Source: Adiantum capillus-veneris
Lineage: Eukaryota > Streptophyta > Polypodiopsida > Polypodiales > Pteridaceae
Direction: 5' to 3'
Assembly: GCA_014529385.2 (NCBI GenBank)
Contig: CM043947.1
Location: 129,914,391 to 129,978,390 of the forward strand
DNA length: 64,000 bases
The notes under the pieces are model-generated. The model ran no database searches and had not been told where the DNA came from. It was given only the letters and a program-made list of their open reading frames with translations. Position numbers and translations under genes: made by a program. Below, one piece after another: positions 46,543 to 58,080 of this stretch. The stretch's first letter is position 1, and each line of letters begins with the position of its first letter.

Positions 46543-46832
46543 TACCTTTCCCAAGCATGACATAGAGGATATCCTTTGTGGTGAGTTTCCTCCTCTTGGA
46601 TTTCGACCAAGGTACCTCTAGGAGGCTCATGGCGGGTGTTCTTTTGGGGACAAGCGTGGTACACATGCCCTTGCTCCCCGCACTTGAAACAACCGTTATC
46701 CTTGCGATAACGCTCAAGCTCTTCAGGAGAGAGTTTGTTTTTGCCTTTGTAAACTCCCTTCTCCTTAGCTTTGCGGTTATTGGAATTGCCTTTAGGAGAC
46801 TTTTGGACATTGTCCTTCCCCTTCTTAGGCTC
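46542..46832 (-). pseudogene. Element E gag zinc-knuckle part
   Basis: The frame reads NEPKKGKDNVQKSPKGNSNN, a basic stretch, then CFKCGEQGHVYHAC (CX2CX4HX4C) at about 46655-46700. It is cut from the rest of gag by copia H at the ATTGG duplication. Frame changes follow before the protease. Confidence 0.85.
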
Positions 46833-46837
46833 ATTGG

Positions 46838-47064
46838 TGTTGGAATTAGGATTGCAGAGAAACACACACAGCTTGGAGAAGACGAAGGAAGCTCAAGGCA
46901 CACAATAGAGAGTGTATTACTTAGTGTGCAATGGAAAGAAAGATAGCCCTAGAGTGATGGGCGTATATACAATGCACGGGAAAAAAAACCTCCTAAAGAC
47001 GGAAAAAATGCCCCAGCGGTCCTAGTGTGTTCACACACATCACTACCACATGTATATGGTAACA
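46838..47064 (-). repeat. 3' LTR of element H
   Basis: 227 bp, TGTTGGAATTAGGATTGC to TATGGTAACA, paired with 51712-51938. Confidence 0.95.
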
Positions 47065-47149
47065 AATCCCCCCTGGAGTGATGCAGTGAACGAGAGCTGG
47101 CACATGAGTAAAGGGAAGTGCCATGCCCTGAGGACATGATCAATCCACA

Positions 47150-48494
47150 AAGGGGAGTAAGCCCAAAGCTTTGCGGAAAGCTTCAAGCTTCTCACGAGAC
47201 AATGCCTTTGTGAAAAGATCTGCAAGGTTGTCCTATGTTGGCACATAAACCAAGCTGATCTCTCCTGCTGAGAGCCTCTCCCTGACATAGTGGTAATACA
47301 CCTCAATGTGCTTTGTGCGAGCATGAAAAACTGGGTTCCTTGCAACTGCCAATGCGCTCTGATTGTCAGTGTAGATAGTGTTGGCAGTGTCCTGTCCAAC
47401 ACCCAAATCAGCCATAAGGCGTCTGAGCCATACACACTCAACCGTAGCTGTGAAGACTGCCCTGTACTCAGCCTCACAACTCGAAGTGGCCACAATAGGT
47501 TGCTTCTTGCTCAACCATGATATACATGAACTGCCAAGCATGAAACAAAAACCACTTGTGGACACTCGCGTGTCAAAACAACCAGCCCAATCTGAGTCCG
47601 AAAAAGCATGTAAGTCTGGCGGCAATGATCCCCCCTTGGGATAAAACAAGCCAAGATATAAAGTGCCACTAAGGTAGCGGAAAATCCTCTTGACAGCCTG
47701 CCAATACTTAGACCCTGGGCTATGCATAAATCTGCTGACCTGTGAGACTGAACTGAATATCCGGCCTCGTGTTGCATACATAAATGAGGCAGCCAACAAC
47801 AGTTTGGTAAAGAGTGACATCAGCAGGATCGCCAACATCATGTAGACTCAACTTCAAAACTTTTTCCATGGGAGTGGCAATAGGTTTGCAATCCTCAAGT
47901 CCAAACTTACATAGCAATACCACCATCACACTGCTTAAATTGTATACCCAAGTAATGATGCAACAGCCCCAAATCTTTCATCTTGAAAGTAGCATTCAAA
48001 TCAGCCTTAAATTCAGCAATATGTCTCTCATTTGGTCCAGTGATCAGCAAATCATCCACATAAAGAACCACAATGAGAAGTACATCACCCTCACGCTTTA
48101 CATACAATGTGCTTTCTGTTGGACTATTACGAAAGCCTCGTTTATCCAAATGAGTGTCAGCTTTCTCATACCAAGCACGAGGAGATTGCTTCAACCCATA
48201 CAAAGCCTTCTTACATCTGCACACTTTGTCCTCTTGTCCTTTTATGACAAAACCGCGAGGCTGCGTTACATAAACTTCCTAAAATATGTCACCATTCAAG
48301 AAAGCAGTAACAATGTCTGATTGATGTACATCCCAACCAAAATGAGCTGCCAATGCACATAGAAGACGTACAGTAGTCATACGACAAGTGGGAACCAAAG
48401 TCTCTTCATAATCTATGCCTTTTTGCTGTGCATAACCTTTTGGAACAAGTCGAGCCTTATGGCGATCGATCTCACCATCCAGCTTGCGTTTCAA
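47150..48494 (-). pseudogene. Element H reverse transcriptase and RNase H
   Basis: Reading down from 48494: HKARLVPKGYAQQKGIDYEE, VHQSDIVTAFLNGDIF, a stop, then KALYGLKQSPRAWYEK and VVLYVDDLLITG (the Tyr-Val-Asp-Asp centre is intact). A frame break near 47907 removes part of the connection. RNase H follows with DSDWAGCFDTRVSTSGFCF, SSCEAEYRAV and DNQSALAVARNPV. The end is DLFTKALSREKLEAF, with a stop at 47150. In-frame stops sit near 47233 and 48281, in contexts where copia proteins have Gln. Confidence 0.9.
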
Positions 48495-49886
48495 CTAGTA
48501 AACCCACTTCGTAGTAATGGCCTTTTTGCCAGGCGGCAAATCACATAAAGTCCATGTGTCATTTTCTATAAGTGCATCATTTTCTGATTGCATGGCAGCC
48601 ATCCAATTTTCTGAATTCTGTGCTTCATCAAAAGACAGAGGCTCCTCAACATCATGTAAGCTAGACACAACCAAAGCATAACAATCTGATGCATAAGATG
48701 CATGGTGAGAGCCTGAACGAGTACGAGTAGACAAAGGTGCATCCAATTTACTGTCACGCAAAGTGTGCACCAGCCATTTTGGCATACCTCTAGCCTGCTC
48801 ATTTTCAGCCCTTTCCTCATCAAGTACATCATGTACATCTGCATCAGTAATAGGCTGATCTAAAACATTTTGAGAAACCCCCATAGGATGTACATTTGTC
48901 TCATTGGAACTTACATTCATATTCCCACCACTGAAAAGAGGCAGCAAAGTGTCATAAATGTCCCGTGAGCTTACATTACTGTCTCTAGTACATGACAGCA
49001 AGGGCTGAACAGAATCTTCCACAAACACTACATCCCGAAAAACCAGAATACGTTTTGTTTGCGGATGATACAACCTGTAACCTTTGCTTTCAGCACTATA
49101 ACCAACAAAAATACATTTGACAGCCTTATCATCCAATTTTCTGCGCTGCACTTGTGGCACCAAAGCATATGCCAAACAGCCAAAAACACGCATGTGCTCA
49201 ATAGAAGGCTTTCTATCATGCCATGCTTCATATGGAGTAATAGACTGCAAAGCTTTCGTAGGACACCTGTTAAGTACATAAGTGGCACACATGATGGCCT
49301 CAAGCCAAAAAGAATGCGGCAAAGCTTGACTTTTGACCATACATCGTGCCATTTCCGTCAGTGACCTGTTTTTCCTCTTAGCAACACCATTTTGCTGAGG
49401 TGTATAAGGCACTGTACATTGGTGTTTTATCCCACGACTAGCCAAAAATGCATTAAATTCATGAGACATATACTCCCCCCCTCGATCGGAACGGAGGGTG
49501 CCCATAGTACATTTCGAGACATTTTCAACCATAGCCAGAAATTGTTTGAAGCACATAAAAACTTCGGACTTCGCTTTAAGCGGAAATACCCATGCATGCC
49601 TGGAGTAATCATCAATGAAAGTCACGAAGTACAGGTAATTGCCCAAGGACGGAGTTTGCATGGGCCCACAAACATCACTATGCACAAGCTGCAACCTGGA
49701 TGTGGCCCGAACTGAACCATCCTTTGGAAATTTAGAACGCTGCATCTTACCCAAAATACAGCCTTCACAAACATGTTTGACAGGTGCTTCAAGAGGCAGC
49801 AAAGAAGCAACCATATCAGATTTCTGCAAACGTAGCAAACTGGAAAAATTCAGATGACCAAAACGAGCATGCCAAAGTTTTGCATC
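48495..49886 (-). pseudogene. Element H integrase, catalytic Glu replaced by Lys
   Basis: An open frame of 447 residues starts at 49838 and is preceded by KLWHARFGHLN (His-His). It continues HVCEGCILGKMQRSKF (Cys-Cys), VHSDVCGPMQ (first Asp), RSDRGGEYMS (second Asp) and PQQNGVAKRKN, where the third catalytic residue is Lys (AAG) instead of Glu. The copia integrase tail (VFGCLAYALVP, CIFVGYSAESKGYRLY) follows, then a long linker to the RT start ENDTWTLCDLPPGKKAI. Integrase from this copy would be inactive. Confidence 0.9.
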
Positions 49887-51392
49887 TTAAATAGCCCTTG
49901 AATCTGCAATAGCATTTGCAAAATTTTGTCCACACTTGTCATACAAAGTGAGCTTATACAGCCCACGGCACAAAAGCCCAGATGCAACAATTTCATCACC
50001 AAAACTGAGATCATGAACTGTACATCTTTCATCCACAAATTTGACTACAAGTCCAAGTCTAGCAAGTGCGGATACAGACAAGAGATTCTTCTTGATCCCA
50101 GGTACATAAAGTGCATCAACAAGTGTGAAGGAACTGCAATTAGCAGCAGTGAGCACAATCTTTCCAACTCCCTGAACTGGATAAGAGGCGTTGTTGGGAC
50201 AAGTGACTGAATTCCCATGAGGGACAGACTCGAGAGAGGTAAACAATTCACGATGTGAGGTAATGTGCTTTGTAGCACCATTGTCGAAATACCACACATG
50301 TGAATCTGCAGCAACTGACAAGCATGCATCATGGACAACAGGATTGTAAGTGCACTCTGCGCTAAAAGCCCATTCTGCATCAACATCAGCATCACAATCT
50401 CCTTTCACAGAAGACTCAACAATGGCTGCATTTGTAGTGGAACCAACATTTGCAGTGGAACCACCCTCTTTCTTCTTAGCCTCTTTGGCCTTCAACTTAG
50501 GACACGACTTGATCAAGTGATCATTGGCTTTACAATAATGGCAACGCATCTTCTTTTTGCCCTTATCACCAGAATTTCCAGACCAATTTCTGCCAGCAAA
50601 AGCATTAGGAACATAATTTTTGCCACTCGCAGCAGAACCATAAGAAGTGGCTGCATTGCTGTTACCACCCTTTCTTTGAGAAGCAATAAAAGCCTGTTCA
50701 ACTGCACGCTGTCTAGTCCTGTTTTTTTTGGAAAGTGACTCTTGCAACAGCAATGTGCATAATGCATCAAACTTGACAACTTCTGGATTTCCTTGGGTCA
50801 TAAGTCTCCAAGTACTAGCAAAAGTCTGGTGAGAATCTGGTAAGGCATCAAGAACAGTCTGCACAAGGGAACTGTCTGAAATAACTTCACCTGCAGAAAT
50901 AAGTTGCTCATTGATATCCTTGACACTAGCAAGGAAAGTGTCCATATCATCTTCCTCATGCATAATCTTCGACTCCAGCTCTTTACGCAGCAAAGCAATT
51001 TTAGACTTATTGCGGCTTGCATAAAGACCTGCTAGAATATCCCAAGCCTGTTTTGCAGATTTTGCTTAACGAATGTGAGGAACAATGGTGCGCTTCACAG
51101 ACAACGCAATCAATGCATGAGCCTGCGCATACTTAACATCCCAATGAGCTTGTTCTGCCGTAGGCAAAACAACTCTAACAGCTGCAATCCTTGCAGCAAG
51201 ACCTGCAACATCCTCAACATCGCCTACATCCTCAGAACCAGGAAGTACATCAATGCCCTGCACAATGTTCCAGACCCCCTTTGACACAAGAACATGTTGC
51301 ATCATATAAGCCCACATAGGGTAGTTGTCCCCATCCAACCTGTCCTCAGCAGCAAACATCTTGAACACATCTGTGTTGTTGTTGTCAGCCAT
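49887..51392 (-). pseudogene. Element H gag and protease
   Basis: Gag starts at 51392 in a good context (GCCATGG on the + strand view) with MADNNNTDVFKMF and YPMWAYMMQHVLVSKGVW. One stop at about 51066 precedes the 368-residue frame 50993-49887. That frame has the zinc knuckle CHYCKANDHLIKSC and then the protease VWYFDNGATKHITS, with Asp-Asn-Gly where Asp-Ser-Gly is usual. It ends at a TAA just before the integrase domain. An upstream in-frame ATG at 51452 also exists but is less typical. Confidence 0.9.
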
Positions 51393-51698
51393 GGTAAATG
51401 CTGCACCTGATGTGAAAACTGCCCGAAAATAGGAGAAACGGAGCGGGAACAACCTGTGCTATGTAGCACAAACCGTAGAAGACTATAAGGCACATGTTAT
51501 GTAGAAAACGACACTGACAGAAATTTTGCACAAAATGACGAAATAGCCTGTGCAATACTGCTTGTAGTGGAAACGGAGGCCGAAATGAGCCCAAATATTT
51601 GTCGACCTGCGAACGCTTGCCAAAACTCACTGAAATCGGAGAAAGTGAGCAGGCGTGTGCTGGAGCAGCTGGCGACTAAGCCCGAGAGGACGTCACCT

Positions 51699-51711
51699 CT
51701 CTGATACCAAT
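51699..51711 (-). promoter_or_regulatory. Primer-binding site of element H
   Basis: The reverse strand reads TGGTATCAGAG right after the LTR end, complementary to the 3' end of initiator Met tRNA, as is usual for copia elements. Confidence 0.85.
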
Positions 51712-51938
51712 TGTTGGAATTAGGGTTGCAGAGAAACACACACAGCTTGGAGAAGATGAAGGAAGCTGAAGGCACACAATAGAGAGTGTATTACTTAGTG
51801 TGCGATGGAAAGATAGATAGACCTAGAGTGATGGGTGTATATACAATGCACGGGGGGCAAAACCTCCTAAAGAGGGAGAAAATGCCCCGATAGTCCTAGT
51901 GTGTTCATACACATCACTACCACATGTATATGGTAACA
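51712..51938 (-). repeat. 5' LTR of element H
   Basis: 227 bp, TGTTGGAATTAGGGTTGC to TATGGTAACA, followed by ATTGG. Confidence 0.95.
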
Positions 51939-51943
51939 ATTGG

Positions 51944-52851
51944 AACCCTTGTTTCCCGTGGGCTTAGAATTTCTCTTAGCCCCTGTTGGAAATTGATTCG
52001 AGAAGCCACCATAGTATGGTGTATAACCGCCGATATGGTGCGTGGCCTTTGAGAGTTGACATACTCCGCCATTTGTTCAGTTAAGCCCACACAAAATTGT
52101 TGCTTTTGCTATCCAAAATCCAACGTTTTGAAGAGAGTGGCTTTGAGTTGTAAGTCCCAAAACTTGTCTACATATTTGTGAATGGATTCGTAGGGAGAGA
52201 GCTTCAAGCTTCGCCATTCGGTGAGTACTTTGTCTTTGGCATTGGTGGCAAAAAATTGCTTCATAATAGAAGCTCTAAAAGCTTTCCATGTTTGTGGAGC
52301 TTCATCGTTGGCCCGTATGCTAGATCACCATTTTCAGGCGGACTTTTGAAAGTGCATAGCTACATGGCGTAGCTTAGAGGATTCCGTGAAGCCCTCATCT
52401 CCAAACGCCACATCAAATTGTTGGATAAAGGCCAATACTTTGTCCGTAGCACCAAAGATGCCATTGTAGGTAAGGAAAGAGATACTCTTCCCTCCCTCTT
52501 TGAATTGGATGATCTCTTCCACGTGGTTTAGGATTTCCTATGGCCTCTTCTTTTTGATGGTTCAAAGGTTGCACCATCACTTTCTTCAAAAGATGAAGAA
52601 TTTGAGGAAGATGGAGAAGAGGGTGACCTCTTTCTCGCCTTTTTCTTGCCTTTATCTTCTTTGTCTGCACCATCACTTTCATAAGAGGAAGAGGGTGAAG
52701 AAGATGGAGAAGAGGGTGTCCTCTTTCTCGCCTTTTTCTTCTCTTGCTTTTTGTCATCCCTCTTTAAAGTATGGTGTGGAGACGTGTGTAATGGTCTTCT
52801 CCATTTGGGAGGTGATGGAGAGCGTTTAGCCTGCCGTCTTCGTGGAGCCAT
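51944..52851 (-). pseudogene. Element E gag, N-terminal and central part
   Basis: The frame 52851-52528 starts MAPRRRQAKRSPSPPKWRRP and contains two Lys/Ser repeats (KKKARKRTPSSPSSS and KKKARKRSPSSPSSS) from an internal duplication. After a frameshift, 52522-52334 reads KEGGKSISFLTYNGIFGATD and SSKLRHVAMHFQKSA, the retrotransposon gag core. Further broken frames to 51944 carry EWRSLKLSPYESIHKYVD and QKQQFCVGLTEQMAEYVNSQ. Gag would form the virus-like particle; this copy is frameshifted and split by H. Confidence 0.85.
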
Positions 52852-54473
52852 CTCCGTCGAGATGGTAGGAGACTCACTTCTTTCTCGTTCCTTCGATGGA
52901 GGATCTTAAGTTCTCCTTTGGAAAGCAGATGCGTCATCAAGGAAAATGAGAGGGGCAGTTGATAAGTTCATCCCTCAATCTAAATGAACATTGACATTAT
53001 ATGAGGCTCAATGCAAGGCCAATCATTCCAAACACTAGTAAAGGCAACCATATGTCAAAGAAGAGCCTCCACCAAGAGATGTTGAGGGGAATCATTGAAG
53101 ATTAAAATGTGGATGCAACAATGGTCGATTTAGAGAAGGAAGATGAAAACAAAGAAACACTTGAAGAAACACTTGAAATAATAAGGAAGCATATTTTTTT
53201 CCTTAATAGCCCTTGAGTCCAAGTATGTGCTGCAAGAGACATAAAACTAATAACATCATTAAAAGGTGCCACTCATGACAATGCAAAGACAAGGCACCCT
53301 CCTCCAAGGACACTCAATGTGCTGTCTATGCCAAGAATGCTCATGTTAGGTGGGATGAAGAAATGTTTTTCACAAGAGGAGCAATTGTGGAGCTATAAAT
53401 TTTTCTTTTATCACATAGTCTTGCTCTTCTTACCATGTGTTAGCATGCTACCGGTATTGTGACAACATCCTACACATATGGTGCATGATCATTTTGCAAG
53501 GGTGCTATTGTGAAAGAAGGAATTTTTTGAAGGCAACGGCCCACTCTTGTAGCTGACACTAGAGAGAGAAGACTTGGTGATAGCAAAATGGGGGTCTAAA
53601 CAAAGAGTTGCCCATTATATGGGCATTGCAACAATATGAAAAGTTTGTAGCTACACATGGGGATAATATTACGATGATTTATTTCATGGGTAAGTCACAA
53701 CTCTCATCCTGGTTACGTTCACAAGATGATAAGGCACAAAGACATAGACATTGATGAGGATCTAGACGGTGCACTATAAATCTATGCATGAATGTTTCAT
53801 AGAAATTTAGTCATTCTTTTTCATATGAGTATTTCTTTAAGTTTCAAGCGTAGATGATGAGCATATAGCTTGATGCCTCTAGTAGGCCCACTAGTATGTA
53901 CAACCCAATGTTGATGAGAAAGAGAGCTCTTACCTCAAAGTAAGTTAAGCTTGAAATTTCATAAAGAACCAACTAGAATCAAAGCTCATCCAACTCTCAA
54001 TTATTACTCAATATTTAGGGCTCAAAGAGAAAAGAAGAGTCTCACATTTTCTTTTTGCAAAATCTATAACCCAAGTCCATTGTAGTTAGTCGTCTCTCAC
54101 TATCTAGCATGCAAGATATGCCCAACATGGGTAGAGCCAAGATGTCTGGGCTATTTTTCATAAATAGAAAGCTTTATATGTAGTCTTGTGGACTGAATTT
54201 TTAGGAGAATGTGCCCATCAAGAATTGCAAATATGTATAGTTATAGAATTGACATTGCTATGCAATTCCTTGGTGGATATGTAATGTCATGGTTTGGTCC
54301 ATCCCATTGTCTATTCAAGATCAACACTTCATTGCAAATCAAAGTTAGTAGTAGATGAGTGATCCTCTACATTGACACCAACAATCACTGGATGTGATGG
54401 AACATGAGGGTGTCTCTTGAAATGTAATTTGTAACATTTAATGGTCTAGTAACTTGTGTGTAGCAGAAAATAA
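52852..54473 (-). other. 5' leader region of element E
   Basis: About 1.6 kb between the gag start and the 5' LTR, with no coding content recognised. A canonical primer site was not found directly inside the LTR. A weak candidate (GTTGGTGTCAATG on the reverse strand) lies near 54375-54392, about 80 nt in. Confidence 0.5.
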
Positions 54474-56037
54474 CATAGACATAGTGACCATTTCATCAAG
54501 AATAGATTCCTAATGAGCATAGCAAGAGTGCTTAGTTGGAGAGAGCAACAAAAGCATAACACCTCGTTAGATAGGCATGAACAATACTTCAAAAAGAGAG
54601 AGAAATTAAGCTATTGATAACAATTGAGGACCGGATTTACATGGAGCCGGTCCCCCCTCCAAAAGGCTTTGTATTATAGGTTTCCCCCATCAAGGGAGAT
54701 ATTTTACAATAAAATACTTTGTGTTCCTTCAATAACTTGTTGGTGCAATGAAGATGGAAGCTTCAAGCACCAATCTTACACTTGAAAAACACAACATCAA
54801 TTCCCTCATGGTCTCAGACCCAAGACCTCACACACCTTCGAAGATGGTGAGAGCTAGCGGGGTATGAGAGTAGATCTAGAGGTAGAAAAAGTATTCTTAT
54901 GAGAAAGAAGTATTTCTCCTTAAATAATCACTCTTAATAGCTTAGCACAACTGAGTAATTAGCATGATAGAGGAGATGAGCATGCATTGGAGCTTGGCTC
55001 TTGGTTGGGGATTTGCATCACAAAGCCAAGAGTTGTTGGTGTAGGCCTCCCTTATCACAAGATTGGAGTAGATGATGAGCTTTCCATTAAAGCTTGAGAA
55101 GGAGATAGTCTTCTTTACTTCACACATGAGTTTGTGTGAGTGTGTGTGCAATGAGATAGAGTAAAAAGCAACCCTCTCTCCCATCTTGGTCGACCCCTCT
55201 TCCTAATCGCTCATGCTGGCATCCCATTGGCCCCTGTAAAGCTTAGCCAATCATAAATTTGAAGCATAATTGCTAGCCTTGTGACATGTGTCCCCCTTTC
55301 CCCTTTTGTGAGAGCTTTAGGTATTTAAATAATTTAATTAAACTCTCATTGGACCTCTTAGTCTTATGGCCAATAGGAATCAGGCAAGCCATTGGGCTGC
55401 TGAATGCTCATTGGACCCCTTGGTAGATTGTCCAATAGTCTTCTAGAGAGCTTAATTTCTATTGGTTCTTTTATCAAGTGTTTTTAAATGAATTAAACTA
55501 AACTTACTCTAGCCTAATTCTCATTGGTCCACCTCTATGGCCATCCAATAGGATTTGAATGCACCTTTGGGGGCAATTGGGCTAGGAACCTGACATGTGT
55601 CCACTATGCCCTTTATGGTGTAAAGGGAAGCCTTGAGTACGTGTGTGTGTTCTTTCACCTCTTATCTCTATTCCCCTACCTTTAGGGCTCGCCCCCTCCC
55701 ATCTAGGGATATGTGAAGACTTTATGGTCTTCACAAAAGCATCCAATTCTGTTAAGCTTGACCATTTGGACTTTACCTTTGAATTTTGGAACCTTAGCAT
55801 TTTGGAAGTCTTAATGGGCTAAACCCTAAGGTCTTTGAAGCACCATTCATGCACATTGCTCTTTTGTAGATGGCCCCCCTTTGGATCCCTATTTTCCCTC
55901 CTTTGGATCCCTACTGTGACCAGTCTGCTAGCCTTACCAATATTCTAGCTTTTTCTCCCCTGGTTCTTTCCCATATTAAATGATCAGTTTAACATGAGAA
56001 AATCATTCAGGAGAATTAGATATTATTTATTATGACA
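54474..56037 (-). repeat. 5' LTR of element E
   Basis: About 1.56 kb. The right edge is ATTATGACA at 56037. The left edge is between 54474 and 54485, where similarity to 39531-39540 starts. It holds the intact version of both regions that are disrupted in the 3' LTR. Confidence 0.8.
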
Positions 56038-56599
56038 TGATTATTTTTATGAGTGCACCTTGAAGGAATGTGTGGCCTTCAAGGTCCAAGCATAGGTGAT
56101 TGCATTTGAAGAAATGCCTTTCCTTTACATTTTTTATACATAGCCTAGATCTACCAAGCCATAGCCATATTGGGCATACCATGCGATCACCAAGGTCCAA
56201 AAGAAGACATGAAGCCATATGTAGTACTAGGGGTAATGTTGCTAAGCTAGGGTATAAGTTTAATCGGGTATAGGTTATTTGCCAAGCCTTGGAAGCTTTA
56301 TTGTCTCTAAAAGATTTCTCAATGGAGAGGCCATCCATATCACTAAAGAGGATGAGAAGAGAAAATGGTATAAATCCTAGTTGGGAATATCAATAGGCAA
56401 TCTGATAAGGAGCTTTCACTTTCCAAGGATGGGCTCACCTTGCAGGGAAAAAGCTTGTGGTATTGGACAACAATCATTGTTTGCAAGCTTGAACTAAAGA
56501 AATTGAGAGGGCATAGGGAATTGCCTCTTGGTTATCCTCCCACCCTCCCTTATTATAAGGCCCCTTAACCAAGCCTTGCCTATCCCTTGCCCTCACACT
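56038..56599. other. No supported gene
   Basis: Sequence between the LTR of E and the chromodomain of G, perhaps the 3' region of G. A reverse frame at 56338-56030 (102 residues) is unrecognised. A CCCACCCTCCC pyrimidine run at about 56539 could be a purine tract on the reverse strand. Confidence 0.4.
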
Positions 56600-57340
56600 A
56601 GTCCCCCCTAAAAAACAAAAGTGGAAAATTGTTTTCTAGGCACACTAATGTTTTCCAGAGTGGAACCCTCATGAGGCCTATCTTTCCACTTCACCAAAAC
56701 TTGATGGCTTACATGACTCATTGTACATAAAACATGAGAATCCAAAATGCATTTTATTTCATGAGGCAAACTCAATGGTTTGATAAAATTGACCAAAACA
56801 TCTATATCTATACATTGTCATCTGTCCCTAGCTGTTTCCCCAAGCAACTAACATGCAACACTAGATACACACTTGAAGAGGATGATGAATCCAACTTATA
56901 AGTAGCTTCACTAATGTGTTTAAGAACTTTTAATATACCATAGTATTGAGGAGATAGTTTGGAAATTGGTATGGTCTTCAGAGTTGTGGAATGTCCTGAA
57001 TACATACAAAAACTTAATCACCTTCTTCAAAAGTAACCAATCGTTTTTTTTTCATTAATATACTTTTTATGTTTTTAATGGGATTTTTTAAACATTTAAA
57101 AGAGTAATATGTATCATGGATATATGATCCTATAGAGAGTCCTTGACTTTCTGGATCTTCTCATTTGCCAACCTAGCTAAGATAGGGAAATGAGGTTGTT
57201 AGCCGCACATTAACATAAAGGGACTGAACCCTGTAGAAACATGTTTAGCAGTATTATAAGCAAAATTTAGGATTGGGAGATAGTCTTCCCTATTAGCAAG
57301 TGAATGGGCTATAGGAGGGCCTCTTTATTTACTAGTTTAA
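56600..57340 (-). pseudogene. Element G: gypsy integrase tail with chromodomain
   Basis: Reverse-strand pieces in order: EDYLPILNFAYNTAKHVSTG near 57240-57310 (integrase core end), QPHFPILARLANEKI, VTFEEGD, then KLSPQYYGILKVLKHISEAT and YLVLHVSCLGKQLGTDDNV (C-terminal module). At about 56610-56760 it reads SHQVLVKWKDRPHEGSTLEN, a clear chromodomain motif. Stops and small indels are scattered. It belongs to a different chromovirus lineage from E. Nothing of its RT is present beyond 57340, so it is a truncated relic. Confidence 0.8.
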
Positions 57341-57703
57341 GGAAATACTTAAGGGTTAAACTAGCTTTGACGAAGCTTAGAAGAGTGGGGCAAAAGGCTT
57401 AAGCTAGCTTTTACCAAGCCTAGAAGAGTGGGAAAAAACACATATGCTAGGCTTAAGAAAAAGCTTTTTCTATGTTTTGGATTTTAAAAGATAATTTTTA
57501 CCACAACAAGAGGTGAATAACTTAATTTAAAATATTTAGAATCTCAAATTGTCTTTCTCCCAACCCTCTCTTCTCTCGCTTATATTGAAACCACTCTCTC
57601 TCACACTTGGAGGTTATTAAAGGAAGCACTTTTTAGCTCTCTACATACAAAAAAGTAGAATTTTCACATTCTCTCTCTACACTCTCCCTAAAATGTGAGC
57701 TAG

Positions 57704-57742
<39 letters not shown>

Positions 57743-57860
57743 CAATTTCACTTGCCTCTCCCTATCATTGAAAAGGCATTCTTTGCTGCTTAGATCTGAC
57801 AAAAAGTGGTTATCTTCTAAGTTTGCAGGTCTTCTCACTCTCCCCCACTCTCTCTTCCTT

Positions 57861-57906
<46 letters not shown>

Positions 57907-58080
57907 CCCACTCTACTTGCTTTTCCATATCCATCTCAAGCTTAGAGAAACAAGAGACTCTATTCTTCCTGTGTGCAATAACATTTTTCTCTCCCTCGTA
58001 CTTTTCCATCTCCAACTCAAGCTTAGAGCAATGGGAGACTCTATTCTGCCTAAGTGTAACATTTCTCTCTCTAGCATAAC
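57341..58080. repeat. CT microsatellites and an 81-bp tandem duplication
   Basis: (CT)n tracts lie at 57704-57738 and 57865-57902. Units starting at 57921 and 58002 share CTCAAGCTTAGAG, GGGAGACTCTATTC-like and AACATTT segments with an 81-bp period. At 57360-57450 a GAAGAGTGGG-containing unit is also repeated. Confidence 0.75.

Larger units (their letters stand above)
46838..51938 (-). mobile_element. Element H: complete Ty1/copia retrotransposon inside gag of E
   Basis: LTRs of 227 bp each (46838-47064 and 51712-51938) start TGTTGG and end GGTAACA. They are flanked by ATTGG on both sides (46833-46837 and 51939-51943). The primer site next to the right LTR, read on the reverse strand, is TGGTATCAGA (initiator Met type). 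A purine tract adjoins the left LTR. Domain order gag, protease, integrase, RT, RNase H is the copia order. By hand count the LTRs differ at about 17 of 227 positions, so the insertion is not recent, and pol holds several stops. Confidence 0.95.
39531..56037 (-). mobile_element. Element E: chromodomain Ty3/gypsy element with three later rearrangements
   Basis: The 5' LTR is 54474-56037 (minus strand reads TGTCATAATAA inward). Gag lies at 52851-51944 and continues at 46832-46542 across copia H. Protease to RNase H is at 46542-44640, integrase at 44664-43804. The integrase tail, chromodomain, purine tract and start of the 3' LTR lie inverted at 42684-43806. The rest of the 3' LTR is 42683-42396 plus 40537-39531, split by a TTAA-flanked transposon. 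Without the insertions it is about 9.5 kb. The 3' LTR pieces sum to about 1556 bp against 1564 for the 5' LTR, which supports this reading. No convincing target duplication was found. Confidence 0.85.

Noticed and set aside
47814-48320. 168-residue plus-strand frame
   Set aside because: It is the antisense shadow of the copia H reverse transcriptase.
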